Below, piece by piece: positions 48,812 through 57,601 of a stretch of DNA of 64,000 nucleotides (within the stretch, counting starts at the first letter, position 1; each line of letters opens with the position of its first letter). The DNA comes from a virus. The stretch is taken from the IMG/VR virus record IMGVR_UViG_3300031578_000002, positions 1 through 64,000 of that record; one strand, 5' to 3'. The notes under the pieces were generated by a model that searched no databases, was not told the DNA's origin, and saw nothing but the letters and a program-made list of their open reading frames with translations. The position numbers and the translations under genes were made by a program.

Positions 48812-51800
48812 TTAAATTTTTGTTACGTTAATTTCAGTTAATAAATCCCGATCATTCAATGCCCATAACAGTAACTGCTTTAATTTTTCATTATTCGAAT
48901 AATCTTCATAGTTATTTTGTAGAAATTCTAAAACAGATGCTGCTGATGGGTCTTTATATGATTTTTCGCCATTTTGTGTGTTCCATTCATCGTATTTACG
49001 AACAAAAAACGGAATATTAACTATTTCATCATTTAATTTATATTTGCCATCACCAATTTCATTATATTCTTCAGTTAAAATACCACGGTCATTTAGTTTT
49101 AAAATGTTTTTCGATTCATTTTTTGTTGAAAAAATTAATTTATTCCCAATAAACTTTATTTTCTTTTTTAAATTTACAATATATTTATCACCACAACCTT
49201 TTTTTACATATGCAATTGTGATGTGTGCATGATATTCAGGAAAATCTGATGTATTCGGTAGCTCTTTTAATACTTTATTAATATTTGTTAATAATTTTGA
49301 ATTGACATCAAATTTAACAACATCAAATTCATCATTTTCAAATATTGAAATTTTATTTGTTGTTATTTCAATTGGTTTTAATTTAAAGTTTTTTTTATAT
49401 AAATCAAAAACCTCCGTACTATTTACATTATCGTGGAATCCATACAGTAATGTTAAATGTGGCATCGTTTCAATGCCAAACTCATCGTTTTTTTCATATA
49501 TATCATCTTTTTTGATAATTTTTGTAAATTTTTTCCAATCTGGAATGTCCAGCCCTAACATTAGTGCGCCATACTCAATTTGTGTTGTTTTTTTTACTTG
49601 TTCGTTAAGGCTTTTATCTAACAAAGATAATAAATCATTCTTATTGTTATTAACAGTATTTGAATAAATTTTTAATAGCATCATCTTTAATGTATCGCCA
49701 ATTTCTTTACCTTTTAATCCTAATTGCATTAAATCGTTTCCATTTACAGCTAATTCACTAATCGTTTTCGGATATTTACCTTCTAATAATTCTTGTGCTG
49801 CTGTTTTTATTGCATTTGGTAATATTTGACTATTAAGTGATATTGGTGATGTCACATACATATTATGAGCAATCGTTCTTGCTTCAATCATATTTGTTGT
49901 TTCACTGCCATCAAAGGCCATTTCTAATGCCTTAATCTCCTTATATGTATCAATATCACCTCTTAAATTGTTTTTGTAAAACTCCGCAGGATTTTCAACT
50001 AGATTATGTGAAATTAAATAAATAAATTCACCCATTGTTTTTACATTATTCCAAATTTTGTCATTAACTAATATTCCAGAATCTCTGCCAAAAATATTTT
50101 TTAATAAACCCGTTTGTTTTAATAAAAATGCTGCGGAAAATTTATCACCCTTTTTCACAATTTTATCAAATTCTGTTAGTATTCTTTCTGGTGGAATTTC
50201 TTTAATTCTTTCGGCATTATCCCTAATCATTTGCATTGTCTTTGGTTCAATCTTAAACCCAAAACGACTTGCGAACTGTACGACCCTCAGCATTCTTAAA
50301 GGATCGTCATTAAATGCTTCAGGATTTGCCGCTGAAATTTGTTTTTTCTCAATATCTTCCAAACCACCCAATGGGTCAATAAATTTACCTGTATTTATAT
50401 TAATTGCAATTGCATTGATCTTCACATCTCTTCTAATAAGATCATCCTCAATTGGTAAATTTTCATCGCTCTGAACATCAAAACCACGATAGCCACCTTC
50501 ACCATTTAATTTTTCTTTTCTCGGCAACGCAATGTCGTAATCAACACCGTCCCCATCAACAAATTTAATAACACCAAATGATTTACCAACAACATCGACT
50601 TTACCAAATTTTTGTAAGTGCGCTATTAGTGCATCAATTGGTACTTCTCTAACAACCAAATCTATATCCTTATTGGGTTTATTGAGTACAAGATCACGAA
50701 CTGCTCCACCCACTACGTAAATATCTGACATTAAGTCTTCAATTAATGATTTAATAAATGGCTTACTTATTAATCCATTTCTAAAATCACTAATTTTATT
50801 GTTGCTGTTCATTAATTTAGTTTCGTTAATTGCTGAGGTCTTTATCTTATTTTTTCTCATAAGTTCGGATACAATAAAATTAACAATATCATCATATTCT
50901 TCACCAAATACTTCACGAGCAATATTTCTATTATAATAAATTATTAAATAATAGAAATATATGTCATCCATATCTTCATCCGAAAGATATTGTTTATTGT
51001 TTGCAATATTAATATAATTTTTAATATTATCATAAAATTCTTTCATTTTATCTATGCTAATGTTTTTATATGTATTGCTACCCATTACTTGAAGGTCTTC
51101 GGTAATATCATTATCTTTAATAATCTTAATTTGTTTGGGGCTAAAAACAAAATAATCATCATCAAGTTTTGCCCCATCATATCCCATTTCACGTAGCTGA
51201 CCTAAACCATATTTACTATATTCATTCCAACCCGCCATTTTTTTGATTGATAAATACGCTTTAATAATTCTACTTCTTCCAGCAGCACCAGCATCGCCTC
51301 TTTCGATTTTATCTCTATCAGATGAAAACCATATAATTGGTTGTGCGGCATTTTTTAAGCTAAATTTATTAAAATCTTGATTAGTACCATGATAAACAAC
51401 TAGTGGTTTACCTGTGTTATCAACAACTTTTGAACCATTAAACCATTCGGAGTTAACGGCTTCATCAATTTTTTTAATTTCTAGATTATTGATATCTCCT
51501 TGATTACAAGCAGCACTAGTATTTCCTAAACCAGCTAATTTACATTTTTTTTTAACATTTACCGTACTACTACCAGCCATTGATGAAATAATTCTTTCAA
51601 CCAATTCATCAATTGTGTATTTATCTTGCGTTGCATCATCGACATGATGATATTCCAAATCTTCATACATATCATCACTGGTTCGAATATTATTATCTGT
51701 CATTGGCGATGAATCATATTGACTATATGGCGGAAAACCATCCTGTCCTATTGAGTTGTCCGTTGAGTACAGTGAAGTACCATCCTCATCCATTTCAATT

Positions 51801-54142
51801 TTTTGTGGCTGTTTCTCGTTAAAAGCAATATCACCCCAACCCATGTCAAAAAACCCTAAATTACCGTTCTTTTTATAACCCAAATTCGATGTATTATAAA
51901 AATCAGCACTTTTTATCCCATATTTGCGTGCTTCATCAGCAATTGCCAAAAGTCCATAATAAAATTTTGCATCTTCTGGATTTTTTAATAAGTACTTATC
52001 GATCTTATCTTTATTTAAATCATATCCGCCATATAAATAATCATCAAGAACAGAATAAAAATTTAAACCTAATATATTGTTAAAAGCATATTGTAATCTT
52101 TTAACGATTCTATCAAAATATTGTTGATCGGTTTTTAGTTTTTCTGATATAATCACATATGACTGAGGTATTGGTGAAGTTTTTTGTGGTGTAATTTCGA
52201 ATACATCATATATATTAGCTAAATGTTCTAATTCAATTCCTTTTACCTTTAAACTTTCAACTGCTTCACTTTTATCTGAGGTAACTTTCATGATTTTATC
52301 GTTACCAATATCATATGCAAAACCATGTCTGCCTTGACCAAGATATTGTGGTTGACTGAATCCATGTACCTCAGCAACCTTATTAGCAATTAAATCACCA
52401 ACGTTTCTATTGAATCTTCTATCAATATCTTCGGTAATTTCAACACTTTCTGGAATATAAACTGTTTGATCACTATTTAATTGTGGTTCAATACTGCGGT
52501 ATCCACCAAAATCAAAAAATTTTAAAACGCCATTTTCATATCCAAGGTTCTCTACATTACTATAGTCATTTGAATAAATTCCATAGCTCAGCAATTCTTT
52601 TTTTATTTCAACGATGCCAAGAATAAAATTGTAGGTTTTTTTTCTGCCTTCATTAGAAATGTTTGCTTCGGGATTTTGACTTAAAATTCCTTGTGCTAAT
52701 GCAATGATATTATTTGCATCAATACTTTTCTTTTTCATTAATATCATAAAATCAACAAAACCCATTTCATTAGGCATTATCGCATCAACAATATTAATAT
52801 ATCTCCAAAATTCTTGAACGGGTTTATTTTCAACATTTTCCTCAATAAATCCAAAAAATGCCTGATTTTTTTCAGTATCAACAATTTTATATATATTATA
52901 TACCGCAGCAATATGTATGGGTTTTGCTCCTAATAATTTAAATGCAGCATCTGCTTCACTAGCATCAGATGTTAATTTAAATATTTTATTGTTTCCGATA
53001 TCAAAAGCAAAACCATTTGAGCCACCGCCAAGTGATTTAATAACGGTGAATTTAAGTTTTTCACCCACCGATTTAACTAAATTATTCGCATATGCCTCAT
53101 CATCTAATGACATTGACACAACATCAGGCATATTAGCATTTTGTTCATTAATTCCATGTGCTTCTTTACCTAATCTATCCCTATTATAAACACCTTGAGA
53201 TATTAAATATTCTTGAAGTTTTAGTAAATTATCATAAAATTTGCGTTTATTTGTTGTATGATTTAAAGTTTCTTTTAAATTATTTATGCACTCATGAAAA
53301 TTATCAACAAGTACTGGTAAATTATTAATTGCTGTTTTAGGGTATTCATTTCTATTTTCAACAAACTCTACAAACTCTTCATTTATTGTATCATCACCAT
53401 CACCAACACCATATGGGATTATTGCCCACATTCCATGTCTTATCTCATCGCCATCGTCAATATCAGAAAGAATGTCATCATTACCGTCTGCAAAATTATA
53501 CATTTCGTACATACGATAGTTTTGTTTTCTTTGTGGACTATAATATGTATTGTAAACTTCATCATTAAGACCATAATCTGTTAATACAATTGAAGGCTGA
53601 CCCCCACGAAGTACTTCACCATATGATGATGGTTTTATATAATCTCCGGGTGATTGATTATAATTAGCAATTAGATTTGTTAAGTCTTGAGCAAATTCAT
53701 TTTTATTAAGTTCTTCTTTCATTTCAGGAGTTTGACCAAACACATCCCTCTTGCCGTTATTATTCGATACAAAATTCCTGACATAATGATATAATTCATT
53801 AAGACTTGGTATGCCCGTTAGTTCTTTAATTCTCTTTTCATTAACCTTTTTAGCCTTTTCTGAGATAATCCAAGTATCATCATCTGCTTCATCAAACACT
53901 TCTGTTACAATATCTTGAGCGTCAGGATAACGACCAACATTACTTTCAGCTTCATTTTGGGCAATACCTTTGGTATTTTTTGCTAGTTTTAATACTTTCT
54001 CACCATCAATATCATAGACAATTCTGCCACTACCACTACCAATTCTAGTTAAATTAGCATTAGCATAACTTATTCTCCCAGCAAACGATTTTATTTTAAG
54101 AAACTCTTTTAAGAAATTTTCAAGAAATTCTACATATGTCAT
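48812..54142 (-). CDS. giant polyvalent protein: three kinase-like domains, ART-like, CCA-adding nucleotidyltransferase and 2H phosphoesterase (1776 aa)
   Basis: Kinase-like repeats: residues about 30-330 (RIGSGSGRIVY glycine loop, VLKLAKN Lys, LTDYGLNDEVY as DFG), 345-560 (LGGGSNGFAFDIG, KIFKL, FFDFGGYRS) and 580-780 (LGQGRHGFAYDIG, KIMKV, FFDMGWG). A Cys linker (867-880) follows. ART-like domain about 898-1010: VYHGT, WFS, YDG, FSPKQIK. Class-II CCA-adding/poly(A)-polymerase domain about 1125-1490: VGGAVRD, catalytic DID at 1159-1161, YDIALPR, RRDVKINAIA, DDPLRMLRVVQFASRFGF, C-terminal GKEIGDTLKMML. 2H domain about 1522-1665: PHLTLLYG and AHITIAYV. Known polyvalent proteins combine such modules and are delivered with phage DNA; this set points to tRNA end repair plus host-protein modification. 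A late-type motif lies 18 nt upstream. Confidence 0.85.
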   Translation of the reverse strand: MTYVEFLENFLKEFLKIKSFAGRISYANANLTRIGSGSGRIVYDIDGEKVLKLAKNTKGIAQNEAESNVGRYPDAQDIVTEVFDEADDDTWIISEKAKKVNEKRIKELTGIPSLNELYHYVRNFVSNNNGKRDVFGQTPEMKEELNKNEFAQDLTNLIANYNQSPGDYIKPSSYGEVLRGGQPSIVLTDYGLNDEVYNTYYSPQRKQNYRMYEMYNFADGNDDILSDIDDGDEIRHGMWAIIPYGVGDGDDTINEEFVEFVENRNEYPKTAINNLPVLVDNFHECINNLKETLNHTTNKRKFYDNLLKLQEYLISQGVYNRDRLGKEAHGINEQNANMPDVVSMSLDDEAYANNLVKSVGEKLKFTVIKSLGGGSNGFAFDIGNNKIFKLTSDASEADAAFKLLGAKPIHIAAVYNIYKIVDTEKNQAFFGFIEENVENKPVQEFWRYINIVDAIMPNEMGFVDFMILMKKKSIDANNIIALAQGILSQNPEANISNEGRKKTYNFILGIVEIKKELLSYGIYSNDYSNVENLGYENGVLKFFDFGGYRSIEPQLNSDQTVYIPESVEITEDIDRRFNRNVGDLIANKVAEVHGFSQPQYLGQGRHGFAYDIGNDKIMKVTSDKSEAVESLKVKGIELEHLANIYDVFEITPQKTSPIPQSYVIISEKLKTDQQYFDRIVKRLQYAFNNILGLNFYSVLDDYLYGGYDLNKDKIDKYLLKNPEDAKFYYGLLAIADEARKYGIKSADFYNTSNLGYKKNGNLGFFDMGWGDIAFNEKQPQKIEMDEDGTSLYSTDNSIGQDGFPPYSQYDSSPMTDNNIRTSDDMYEDLEYHHVDDATQDKYTIDELVERIISSMAGSSTVNVKKKCKLAGLGNTSAACNQGDINNLEIKKIDEAVNSEWFNGSKVVDNTGKPLVVYHGTNQDFNKFSLKNAAQPIIWFSSDRDKIERGDAGAAGRSRIIKAYLSIKKMAGWNEYSKYGLGQLREMGYDGAKLDDDYFVFSPKQIKIIKDNDITEDLQVMGSNTYKNISIDKMKEFYDNIKNYINIANNKQYLSDEDMDDIYFYYLIIYYNRNIAREVFGEEYDDIVNFIVSELMRKNKIKTSAINETKLMNSNNKISDFRNGLISKPFIKSLIEDLMSDIYVVGGAVRDLVLNKPNKDIDLVVREVPIDALIAHLQKFGKVDVVGKSFGVIKFVDGDGVDYDIALPRKEKLNGEGGYRGFDVQSDENLPIEDDLIRRDVKINAIAININTGKFIDPLGGLEDIEKKQISAANPEAFNDDPLRMLRVVQFASRFGFKIEPKTMQMIRDNAERIKEIPPERILTEFDKIVKKGDKFSAAFLLKQTGLLKNIFGRDSGILVNDKIWNNVKTMGEFIYLISHNLVENPAEFYKNNLRGDIDTYKEIKALEMAFDGSETTNMIEARTIAHNMYVTSPISLNSQILPNAIKTAAQELLEGKYPKTISELAVNGNDLMQLGLKGKEIGDTLKMMLLKIYSNTVNNNKNDLLSLLDKSLNEQVKKTTQIEYGALMLGLDIPDWKKFTKIIKKDDIYEKNDEFGIETMPHLTLLYGFHDNVNSTEVFDLYKKNFKLKPIEITTNKISIFENDEFDVVKFDVNSKLLTNINKVLKELPNTSDFPEYHAHITIAYVKKGCGDKYIVNLKKKIKFIGNKLIFSTKNESKNILKLNDRGILTEEYNEIGDGKYKLNDEIVNIPFFVRKYDEWNTQNGEKSYKDPSAASVLEFLQNNYEDYSNNEKLKQLLLWALNDRDLLTEINVTKI

Positions 54143-54160
54143 ACTTAAATTATAATACTA

Positions 54161-54170
54161 ATATAAATAC
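54161..54170 (-). promoter_or_regulatory. late-type promoter motif before the giant gene
   Basis: GTATTTATATTAGTATTATAA on the minus strand, 18 nt before the ATG at 54142. Confidence 0.6.
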
Positions 54171-54189
54171 AAACACATAGATAAAAAGA

Positions 54190-54220
54190 AATAAAAAAAA
54201 CGCAATCAATGTTGCGTTTT
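54190..54220 (-). terminator. hairpin terminator after the 214-aa gene
   Basis: Stem AAAACGCAA/TTGCGTTTT (6-nt loop) with T8 after it on the minus strand; its upstream arm overlaps the stop of the gene at 54206. Confidence 0.8.
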
Positions 54221-54850
54221 TGCTTTACTTTTAGCTTGAATTTCTTTTATGGTTTCATAAACCAATGATTTAATCATTTCTTTATTTTCTGTAAGTACCT
54301 CTTTTATTCTTTCAACAGCATACATTTCAAGTATGGTATTCTTTATTGCTTCTTCGAAGATTGGTCCTAAATTTTGAACTAAATGATCATTTACAATAGT
54401 CTTAACATTTTCAGCTAAATATGCCTCATTAATTTGCTGTGGTTTTATACCGTTATTTTGTGATACTGACTGATTAGTGTTTGGTTGATAGTACCCCTGC
54501 ATTGACTCAGATAATGTCTGTTTACGTTTATTTTCAATTTCCGCCCATAATTGTTCATCTCTTTCAGGTGACATATTAATTGAAGATAAGTTATTATTTG
54601 ATTGTCTTTGTGTTGGCGTTACCACTTCATTTACTGGTAACTTAGCATTTTCGCCCTTTTTTATTGCAACTTTATTGTCAACGGTTTTAACTAATGCTGA
54701 TGATTCTGTTTCCCTTCCAGTGTTTAATGATTCAAGCAATCCATTTAAAAATGCATCACGGGGTGCTGCACCAGAATTCACTCCAATGCCCTTATCTCGT
54801 TTACGTGTATCTATTTCTGTTCTCAGTTTATTTAAATCAGGTTTTGCCAT
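54206..54850 (-). CDS. predicted virion-associated helical protein (214 aa)
   Basis: Mostly helical and Asn/Gln/Ser-rich in the middle (QGYYQPNTNQSVSQNNG); the C-terminal third (AYLAENVKTIVNDHLVQNLGPIFEEAIKNTILEMYAVERIKEVL) is a long amphipathic helix with a basic end (KSKAKTQH). Proteins of this shape occur beside large virion genes in related phages. No fold assigned. Confidence 0.5.
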   Translation of the reverse strand: MAKPDLNKLRTEIDTRKRDKGIGVNSGAAPRDAFLNGLLESLNTGRETESSALVKTVDNKVAIKKGENAKLPVNEVVTPTQRQSNNNLSSINMSPERDEQLWAEIENKRKQTLSESMQGYYQPNTNQSVSQNNGIKPQQINEAYLAENVKTIVNDHLVQNLGPIFEEAIKNTILEMYAVERIKEVLTENKEMIKSLVYETIKEIQAKSKAKTQH

Positions 54851-54880
54851 TATATTGAAATTATAAATTTTTATTATTTT

Positions 54881-54890
54881 TTATAAATAC
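54881..54890 (-). promoter_or_regulatory. late-type promoter motif
   Basis: GTATTTATAAAAAATAAT on the minus strand, 30 nt before the ATG at 54850; it abuts the stop of the WYL gene. Confidence 0.55.
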
Positions 54891-54891
54891 G

Positions 54892-55818
54892 TTATTGTTT
54901 GAAAAAAGTCTTTTTTTCGAACGGAATTGTTGGTGATTCAGAATTTTTATCTTCACCTTGGGGTTTATTTAACTCATTTTTAGACTTATCTAACTTATCT
55001 CTAAAAAATTTATCATTAACAGGCGTATTATTTTTAACTAATGAATCATATAAATATGATAACGTACCAATAATCGCTGCATCAGGAATATTTTTTTTGT
55101 CTTTATCGCCAGCAGGTATTAGTTGAAAATTATTTTTGTCATCAATTACGACAAGAAAGCTACCACGGCTTTTTTTATAAACATTACTTGCAATATCACG
55201 TAATTTAACCACATCATTTGCAGTAATCTTTCGTTTAGCTTTATTGCCTCTTCGAATACTATCCCATTTTTCTTTGGTAAGATCATTTTTTGTTTTTTCA
55301 TCACCATGAAATTCCTTATCGTACTTATATTCAAAATCTGGTTGGTTTTTTGTTGATACATATGCGGTAATGCTGCTCATGTCCTTATCACCGCCTTCAT
55401 GATATCCAGCGGGTATCATAACCAATCCATTTGAATCATTAAACTTTTTACCTGTTGGGAATATCTTTTCAATCTTATCTAATCGAAACATACGCCAACC
55501 CGGTTTCATACCTTCTTCATCAATCCAATAATCATGATTTTGACTATCCCTACGTGTTGGTCTGTTGTCAAAATGATAACTATTTTTTGGGTTATCTTGC
55601 CATGCCCGTAGTACTTTATTCCCAGCCTTACTTGTACCTAAAACATAAGGTCTAATTGTTCGATAGCCCTTTTTATTTGTTCTATCACCAGCATAGTAAA
55701 TATAGACATATTCATGATTTTGAATATATCCTACAATGTCGTTATCATTAACACTTTCAGTTAATAAATGACGAAAAGTTTTAATGTTATTAAATAATAT
55801 TTTAACCTCAGTTAACAT
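54892..55818 (-). CDS. WYL-domain-like protein (308 aa)
   Basis: Residues about 25-75 (YVYIYYAGDRTNKKGYRTIRPYVLGTSKAGNKVLRAWQ) fit the WYL fold: paired strands with YxG, RxIxPY and GNxxLRAW. WYL domains bind nucleic acid or nucleotide ligands and regulate defence or phage genes, but phage proteins with a lone WYL domain also occur among virion genes. The rest (about 110-308) is Lys/Asp-rich and not recognised. It lies 9 nt after the small Cys protein gene. Confidence 0.6.
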   Translation of the reverse strand: MLTEVKILFNNIKTFRHLLTESVNDNDIVGYIQNHEYVYIYYAGDRTNKKGYRTIRPYVLGTSKAGNKVLRAWQDNPKNSYHFDNRPTRRDSQNHDYWIDEEGMKPGWRMFRLDKIEKIFPTGKKFNDSNGLVMIPAGYHEGGDKDMSSITAYVSTKNQPDFEYKYDKEFHGDEKTKNDLTKEKWDSIRRGNKAKRKITANDVVKLRDIASNVYKKSRGSFLVVIDDKNNFQLIPAGDKDKKNIPDAAIIGTLSYLYDSLVKNNTPVNDKFFRDKLDKSKNELNKPQGEDKNSESPTIPFEKKTFFKQ

Positions 55819-55827
55819 CTTAATTTT

Positions 55828-56106
55828 TTAACAATTACCACAACCATATGGCTTAGCTACTGTATAGTGATTTGCATTTTTCCCTAATAAAGCATTCCTA
55901 CATTCAATATCAAAATTGGTACCGATTGTGCTACTAGTACTTGAGTCTTTTGGGTCTCTTCCTCTACAATCACCATCAGAAATTACATCTTTATTACCAT
56001 CTTTATATTCATTTCCTTCAACATAACCACATGAATTTTTAATTAAACTACATGTTCGATAAGCTTCACTTAATGCTGATAATTTACTTGGGGTTTCGTC
56101 TGCCAT
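55828..56106 (-). CDS. small cysteine-containing phage protein (92 aa)
   Basis: Seven cysteines, ending in the pattern KPYGCGNC; begins SKLSALSEAYRTCSLIKNSCGYVEG. This small protein type recurs beside virion genes in related T4-like phages; function unknown, possibly metal-binding. A late-type promoter motif lies 32 nt upstream. Confidence 0.55.
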   Translation of the reverse strand: MADETPSKLSALSEAYRTCSLIKNSCGYVEGNEYKDGNKDVISDGDCRGRDPKDSSTSSTIGTNFDIECRNALLGKNANHYTVAKPYGCGNC

Positions 56107-56138
56107 TTTATTTTAATTTTAATCTTTCTGTTATTTTA

Positions 56139-56148
56139 TTATAAATAC
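56139..56148 (-). promoter_or_regulatory. late-type promoter motif
   Basis: GTATTTATAATAAAATAAC on the minus strand, 32 nt before the ATG at 56106; another exact GTATTTATAATAAAAT copy. Confidence 0.6.
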
Positions 56149-56150
56149 TA

Positions 56151-56924
56151 TTATTCATACTTTTTAAAAACAATTGTTATATATTCCAGTAAATGTGGAA
56201 CAATGTCTAAGTACTTCATTTCACTTACATCATACCACCCATAATTAGTGTTCTCATCATTAAGTTTTATATCTGTTGGCTCGCCATTATATCTACAAGC
56301 AAAAACATGTTCAGTAGAATCGGTATTTCGTTGAATTGTAAATGACTTGATGAATTTATTAATCACTAAACCCGTTTCTTCTTGAATCTCCCTTTCAATG
56401 GCTTTTTTCGGTGTTTCATTTTTTTCAATTTCACCACCAACAAATGACCATTTATTTGGCATCCAAATCTTTCCATCATCGGCACGCTTAAGTAATAGGA
56501 ATTTATTATCATTGTCAATAACAATCCCAACAACATTTTTTTTCTTTTCCTTTTTTTCCTCATTAAGCCTAGGAGTCTGATATGGTCTCAACTCTGAATT
56601 TGGATTAGCCGTCATATCCCTCTTTATTTCTTTACTTGCCTTAACTGCATGCCTATCAGAATTTAATGTCGTCTCAATGAAAGCTTTCATTGAATTACCT
56701 CCAGCAAGTGCATACTGATTTTTATTATCTAACTGTGGATTGAAATGATCAAAAAAATTTTTTAATCTTTTCATTGCTTGATATGTTATTGTACCGTTTC
56801 TTACTAAGAATTTTGCACGTTTAACACCATCACCACTAGGATTACCTACCAATGTTGCTTTAATACCATTTAATATGTCCGCAGGTATCTTATATTGTTT
56901 ATCATATAGTTCTTGGTTTGCCAT
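56151..56924 (-). CDS. fusion of a phage structural-type domain with a Nudix hydrolase (257 aa)
   Basis: Residues about 1-95 (NQELYDKQYKIPADILNGI onward) match a domain seen in virion-associated proteins of related phages. Residues about 120-250 form a Nudix hydrolase with an intact Nudix box (GGEIEKNETPKKAIEREIQE, then ETG), the GX5EX7REUXEEXGU signature. Nudix enzymes hydrolyse nucleoside diphosphate links; phage members include RNA-cap and NAD-cap removing enzymes. It is cotranscribed with the 205-aa gene upstream. Confidence 0.75.
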   Translation of the reverse strand: MANQELYDKQYKIPADILNGIKATLVGNPSGDGVKRAKFLVRNGTITYQAMKRLKNFFDHFNPQLDNKNQYALAGGNSMKAFIETTLNSDRHAVKASKEIKRDMTANPNSELRPYQTPRLNEEKKEKKKNVVGIVIDNDNKFLLLKRADDGKIWMPNKWSFVGGEIEKNETPKKAIEREIQEETGLVINKFIKSFTIQRNTDSTEHVFACRYNGEPTDIKLNDENTNYGWYDVSEMKYLDIVPHLLEYITIVFKKYE

Positions 56925-56930
56925 TACAAA

Positions 56931-57548
56931 TCATTTTCTTTCCAATAACGTAATTAATTTATCAATATCTTTTTTCTCCAATTTATTGATTAACCCCGCA
57001 ACCTTTTGAAGTTTTTTATCTTTAATATCATTACAATCCCTTTTACCTGACAATTCTTCTTCACTTTTCTTTTCAAGCATTTTATCCTCAACAACAGCTG
57101 CTTCATCAATATTTTTCTGTTTTTCATACGTTTTATCAAGATTATCTTGAACAATTTTTAATATTGCTTTTGCTGTGGTTTTGTTATTATTTTCTAATTT
57201 AAAATCATCCGAAGATAATTTTCTGTAATCGCTTTTTAACTTATTTGGGTTTTTATAATAATATGTTAATATGTCTAATCGCAAATCTTGAATGAACTTT
57301 TCTAAATCATTTAATACATCAACGTCATCATTATCATGTCCATCATTTTCCATGAATGGCATAAGTGTGAAACCAAACCGACCAAGCATATCGTACCTAA
57401 ATGGTTGAGTCCCGATCTTTGCATTATAATCAGTGGTGTTATTTGCCTGACTTTCTAAGTCCGAACCATTACTTGGCGTATCGTTACCACCAATCAATTC
57501 ACCGTTTGAGTCAATTATTTCAGATAAATCTTTCTTCTTAAACTTCAT
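56931..57548 (-). CDS. hypothetical structural-type protein (205 aa)
   Basis: Charged, with LGRFGFTLMPFMENDG and several Lys/Asp-rich helices (KLEKKDIDKLITLLERK). No enzyme motif. It lies 6 nt before the Nudix gene and behind a late-type promoter motif (15 nt). Related sequences occur in the same position in T4-like phages. Confidence 0.5.
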   Translation of the reverse strand: MKFKKKDLSEIIDSNGELIGGNDTPSNGSDLESQANNTTDYNAKIGTQPFRYDMLGRFGFTLMPFMENDGHDNDDVDVLNDLEKFIQDLRLDILTYYYKNPNKLKSDYRKLSSDDFKLENNNKTTAKAILKIVQDNLDKTYEKQKNIDEAAVVEDKMLEKKSEEELSGKRDCNDIKDKKLQKVAGLINKLEKKDIDKLITLLERK

Positions 57549-57563
57549 AATTACATTTATTTA

Positions 57564-57573
57564 ATATAAATAC
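57564..57573 (-). promoter_or_regulatory. late-type promoter motif
   Basis: GTATTTATATTAAATAAA on the minus strand, 15 nt before the ATG at 57548. Confidence 0.6.
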
Positions 57574-57601
57574 TAATAATTATGAATATGCTCTTAAATA
57601 A

